Below, in pieces: positions 34,679 through 36,836 of a DNA stretch of 36,836 bases. The DNA is from Azospirillum sp. TSO22-1. GTDB taxonomy: Bacteria; Pseudomonadota; Alphaproteobacteria; Azospirillales; Azospirillaceae. Under the pieces are notes generated by a model, which was not told where the DNA came from, made no database searches, and saw only the letters and a list, made by a program, of their open reading frames with translations. The stretch's first letter is position 1, and every line of letters starts with the position of its first letter. The position numbers and the translations under genes were made by a program. The stretch is taken from assembly GCF_003116015.1 (NCBI RefSeq), contig NZ_LGQZ01000142.1, forward strand, positions 1 to 36,836, read 5' to 3'.

Positions 34679-36640
34679 ATGCTCAGGCGCGAGAGTCGGG
34701 AACATTTGACGGCGAACACACGAACCCTCATTGCCGCGCTGGTCGGATCGGCGATCGCCGTCACCATCATCGCCGTGGGCGCAACCACCATCGTCGATCA
34801 CCGGACCACCCGCGTGCACGCCGAGCGGGAACTGGATCAGCGCACCCTTCTGGTGGCCGAGCACGTCCGGGCGGTGATCCGCACCGACGTCATGCTGCTC
34901 GGGCGGGTCGCCGACCACTTCGCCGGCCGGCCGCTGCCGGTTCTCCAGGAGGCGGATGCCGACCGGGAGGCGCTGCGGGCGATGCTCAAGGAGGCCGACG
35001 GTGTCGATTCGATCTGGGTGTACGACGAGCACGGCGATGCGGTCCTCTCCACTGTCGAGGAGACGCTGGGCCGCTTCAACGTGGCGGACCGCGAGTATTT
35101 CCAGGCGACCAGGGCCGGCGAACGGCTGTTCGTCAGCCCGCTCATCTGGGGACGGGTGACCGGGGGCTTCGTCGTCGTCGTCGCGCGGCGCCTGGAGGAC
35201 CCCTCCGGCGCCTTTCGCGGTGTCGCCATGGTGGGCGTTCCGGCCGACCGTTTCGCGGACTTCTACCGCCGCACCGACGGCGACGAGAAGGCGTCGGTTG
35301 CCGTCCGGAAGCTGAACGGCGATGTCGTCGTCCGCGCCCCGCTGCCCGCCGCCGAGCCGCCCAAGGGCTGGCCGAAGGACTCCTACGTCCGCGAACGGTT
35401 GACCGAGGGGGCCGGGGTCTATGAACGCACCTCAGTCATCGACGGCGTCGCGCGCCTGTACGCCTACCGCCGCCTCGAACCGGAGGGGCTGGTGGTGATC
35501 GCCGGCCGGCCGCTGGACGCGCTGTTCGCCCCCTGGTGGTCGCGGACCCTGCTGGTCTGGGGGCTCGGCGGCGGCGGCGTGGCGCTCAGCCTGGTGCTCA
35601 GCGTCTTTGTCCTGCGCAGCGCGCGCCGCGAGGCCGACGCCTTGCTCGGCGCGCTGCGGGCGGTGCGGGAAAGCGAGGAGCGCTTCGACATGGCGGTGGC
35701 CGCCACGGCGGACGGCATCTGGGACTGGGACCTCCGCACCAACAAGGTCCGCCGGACGGCCCGGATGAAGGCGCTGTACGGCTTGGCCGACCACGAGATG
35801 GGCGACGACTCGCGGGAGTTCTGGGACCTCCTGCACCCGGACGACGGCCCGGACCTCCGGGCCGCCGTGCAGGCCCACCTTGAGTGGCGGTCCGAGCAGG
35901 TCGAGACGGAATGCCGCGTGCTCCACAAGGACGGCTCCTGGCGCTGGCTGTTCGTCCGGGGCCGGGCGCAGTTCGGCGCCGATGGGGAGCCGCTGCGCAT
36001 GGTCGGCATGATGACCGACGTGACCGAGCGCCGGGAGCGCGAACTGCTGGTCCAGGCCGCCCACCGGGCGGCCGAGGAGGAGAAGGAGCGCGCCCGATAC
36101 GACGCCAACCACGACCCACTGACCGGGTTGCCGAACCGCGCCTACCTGACCGGGCGCCTGACCGCCCTGGCGGAAACCACTGCCCCGGTTGGCGTGCGGC
36201 AGGCGGTGATGCTGCTCGACCTCGACGACTTCAAGGCGGTCAACGACACGCTGGGACACCCGGCCGGCGACGATCTGCTGCGGATCGTCGCCGGCCGGCT
36301 CCGGAGCTGTCTGCGCGACGGCGACTTCGTGGCGCGGCTGGGTGGCGACGAGTTTGCCGTGCTGGTTCCGTCGGCCTGCGGAACGGCGTGCGGCACGCTG
36401 GCGCTGGCGGAGCGCATCGTCGCCACGGTGGGACAGGGTGCGGTCATCGGCGGTCGGCCAGTCCGGGTCGGCTGCTCGGTCGGCGTGTCGGTGTGGACGG
36501 CGGCCGAACTGGAGCCCGAGGAGGCGATCCGGCTGGCGGATGTCGCGCTCTACGAGGCGAAGCGCACCGGCAAGAACCGGGTGGTGCTTCAGGGGTGTGG
36601 GGACGATCCGTATCCCGGCCGCTGCAACGGGACGGCCTGA
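34679..36640 (+). CDS. Diguanylate cyclase with CACHE and PAS sensor domains
   Basis: A 653-residue membrane enzyme that makes cyclic di-GMP. A first transmembrane helix (about 15-38) and a second (about 283-308) bracket a double-CACHE-like periplasmic domain (FNVADREYFQATRAGERLFV). A PAS domain with PAC (about 335-455, ending GMMTDVTERRERE) and the GGDEF domain (about 480-650) follow. The active-site motif is intact (RLGGDEFAVLV, GG at 555), and a canonical RxxD inhibition site (RDGD at 546) sits five residues before it, so product inhibition is expected. There is no EAL domain. AGGAACC precedes the ATG. The ligand is unknown. Confidence 0.95.
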   Translation: MLRRESREHLTANTRTLIAALVGSAIAVTIIAVGATTIVDHRTTRVHAERELDQRTLLVAEHVRAVIRTDVMLLGRVADHFAGRPLPVLQEADADREALRAMLKEADGVDSIWVYDEHGDAVLSTVEETLGRFNVADREYFQATRAGERLFVSPLIWGRVTGGFVVVVARRLEDPSGAFRGVAMVGVPADRFADFYRRTDGDEKASVAVRKLNGDVVVRAPLPAAEPPKGWPKDSYVRERLTEGAGVYERTSVIDGVARLYAYRRLEPEGLVVIAGRPLDALFAPWWSRTLLVWGLGGGGVALSLVLSVFVLRSARREADALLGALRAVRESEERFDMAVAATADGIWDWDLRTNKVRRTARMKALYGLADHEMGDDSREFWDLLHPDDGPDLRAAVQAHLEWRSEQVETECRVLHKDGSWRWLFVRGRAQFGADGEPLRMVGMMTDVTERRERELLVQAAHRAAEEEKERARYDANHDPLTGLPNRAYLTGRLTALAETTAPVGVRQAVMLLDLDDFKAVNDTLGHPAGDDLLRIVAGRLRSCLRDGDFVARLGGDEFAVLVPSACGTACGTLALAERIVATVGQGAVIGGRPVRVGCSVGVSVWTAAELEPEEAIRLADVALYEAKRTGKNRVVLQGCGDDPYPGRCNGTA

Positions 36641-36653
36641 ACGGCGGCACCCG

Positions 36654-36836
36654 TCATTCTTCCTTGTGCGGTTTCCGGCTGGTTCGGCCGAGGCCCCGCG
36701 CCTTGGCGAGCGCGGAGCGTTTGGCGGCGTAGGCCGGGGCGGTCATCGGATAGGTGTCCGGCAGGTTCCAGCGCGCCCGGTACTCCTCCGGCGTCATGCC
36801 GTAGACGGTCCGCAGGTGGCGCTTCAGCATCTTCAG
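36654..36836 (-). CDS. MucR/Ros-family transcriptional regulator, 3' part
   Basis: The C-terminal 60 residues of a Ros/MucR zinc-finger regulator, cut by the window end. The family block is clear: LKRHLRTVYGMTPEEYRARW, then NLPDTYPMTAPAYAAKRSAL and AKARGLGR. The zinc-binding Cys residues would lie to the right of the window. MucR proteins are alphaproteobacterial regulators of exopolysaccharide, motility and cell-cycle genes, binding AT-rich DNA. Its end faces the diguanylate cyclase gene with 13 bases between stops. Confidence 0.9.
   Translation of the reverse strand: MKMLKRHLRTVYGMTPEEYRARWNLPDTYPMTAPAYAAKRSALAKARGLGRTSRKPHKEE

Noticed and set aside
27658..36836. Second attachment site copy of the tRNA 3' end
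   Set aside because: I looked for TTCGAATCCGGCCGGGCC downstream and saw no match, so the other element end cannot be placed.

Overview
The window reads as chromosomal DNA of a GC-rich alphaproteobacterium, most likely a Rhodospirillales relative of Azospirillum. The evidence is the very high GC, the RpoD, DnaG, TopA and GreB sequences, a MucR/Ros-type regulator and an EcfG-like stress promoter. The genus is an inference from memory of protein style, not a database result.

Positions 1-27,500 are mostly ordinary core genome. On the minus strand lie an S41 C-terminal processing protease, RNase R (rnr), a small membrane-anchored protein, an EcsC-family protein, topoisomerase I (topA, TTG start), dprA, and a very large gene (10257-15665) for a three-domain propionyl-CoA synthase: CoA ligase, enoyl-CoA hydratase and acrylyl-CoA reductase in one chain. 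A cupin gene diverges from it. Next come an HNH nuclease and a hybrid histidine kinase as a tight pair, a general-stress protein behind an EcfG-like promoter, carA and greB overlapping by ATGA, and then the yqeY, dnaG and rpoD series on the plus strand, closed by a strong terminator.

A tRNA with anticodon CAU (probably tRNA-Ile2) at 27582-27657 marks the junction with an accessory segment. A tyrosine recombinase gene points at the tRNA 3' end, is frameshifted beside its catalytic tyrosine, and reads antisense into the tRNA. It is followed by an excisionase-like HTH gene, a hairpin-rich leader and a ParB-like protein without ParA, a TauE/SafE transporter, three small XRE-type regulators and a hypothetical gene. 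The third regulator and the hypothetical gene diverge from a promoter carrying four tandem 14-bp operator-like repeats. The right end returns to probable host genes: a CACHE-PAS-GGDEF diguanylate cyclase and the 3' end of a MucR/Ros regulator.

The most unusual features are (i) a 119-bp three-hairpin repeat inserted in frame inside the propionyl-CoA synthase gene, with relatives at three other loci here; (ii) the four-copy operator array at 33815-33884; (iii) the multi-hairpin leader of the ParB-like gene; and (iv) the recombinase/tRNA junction.
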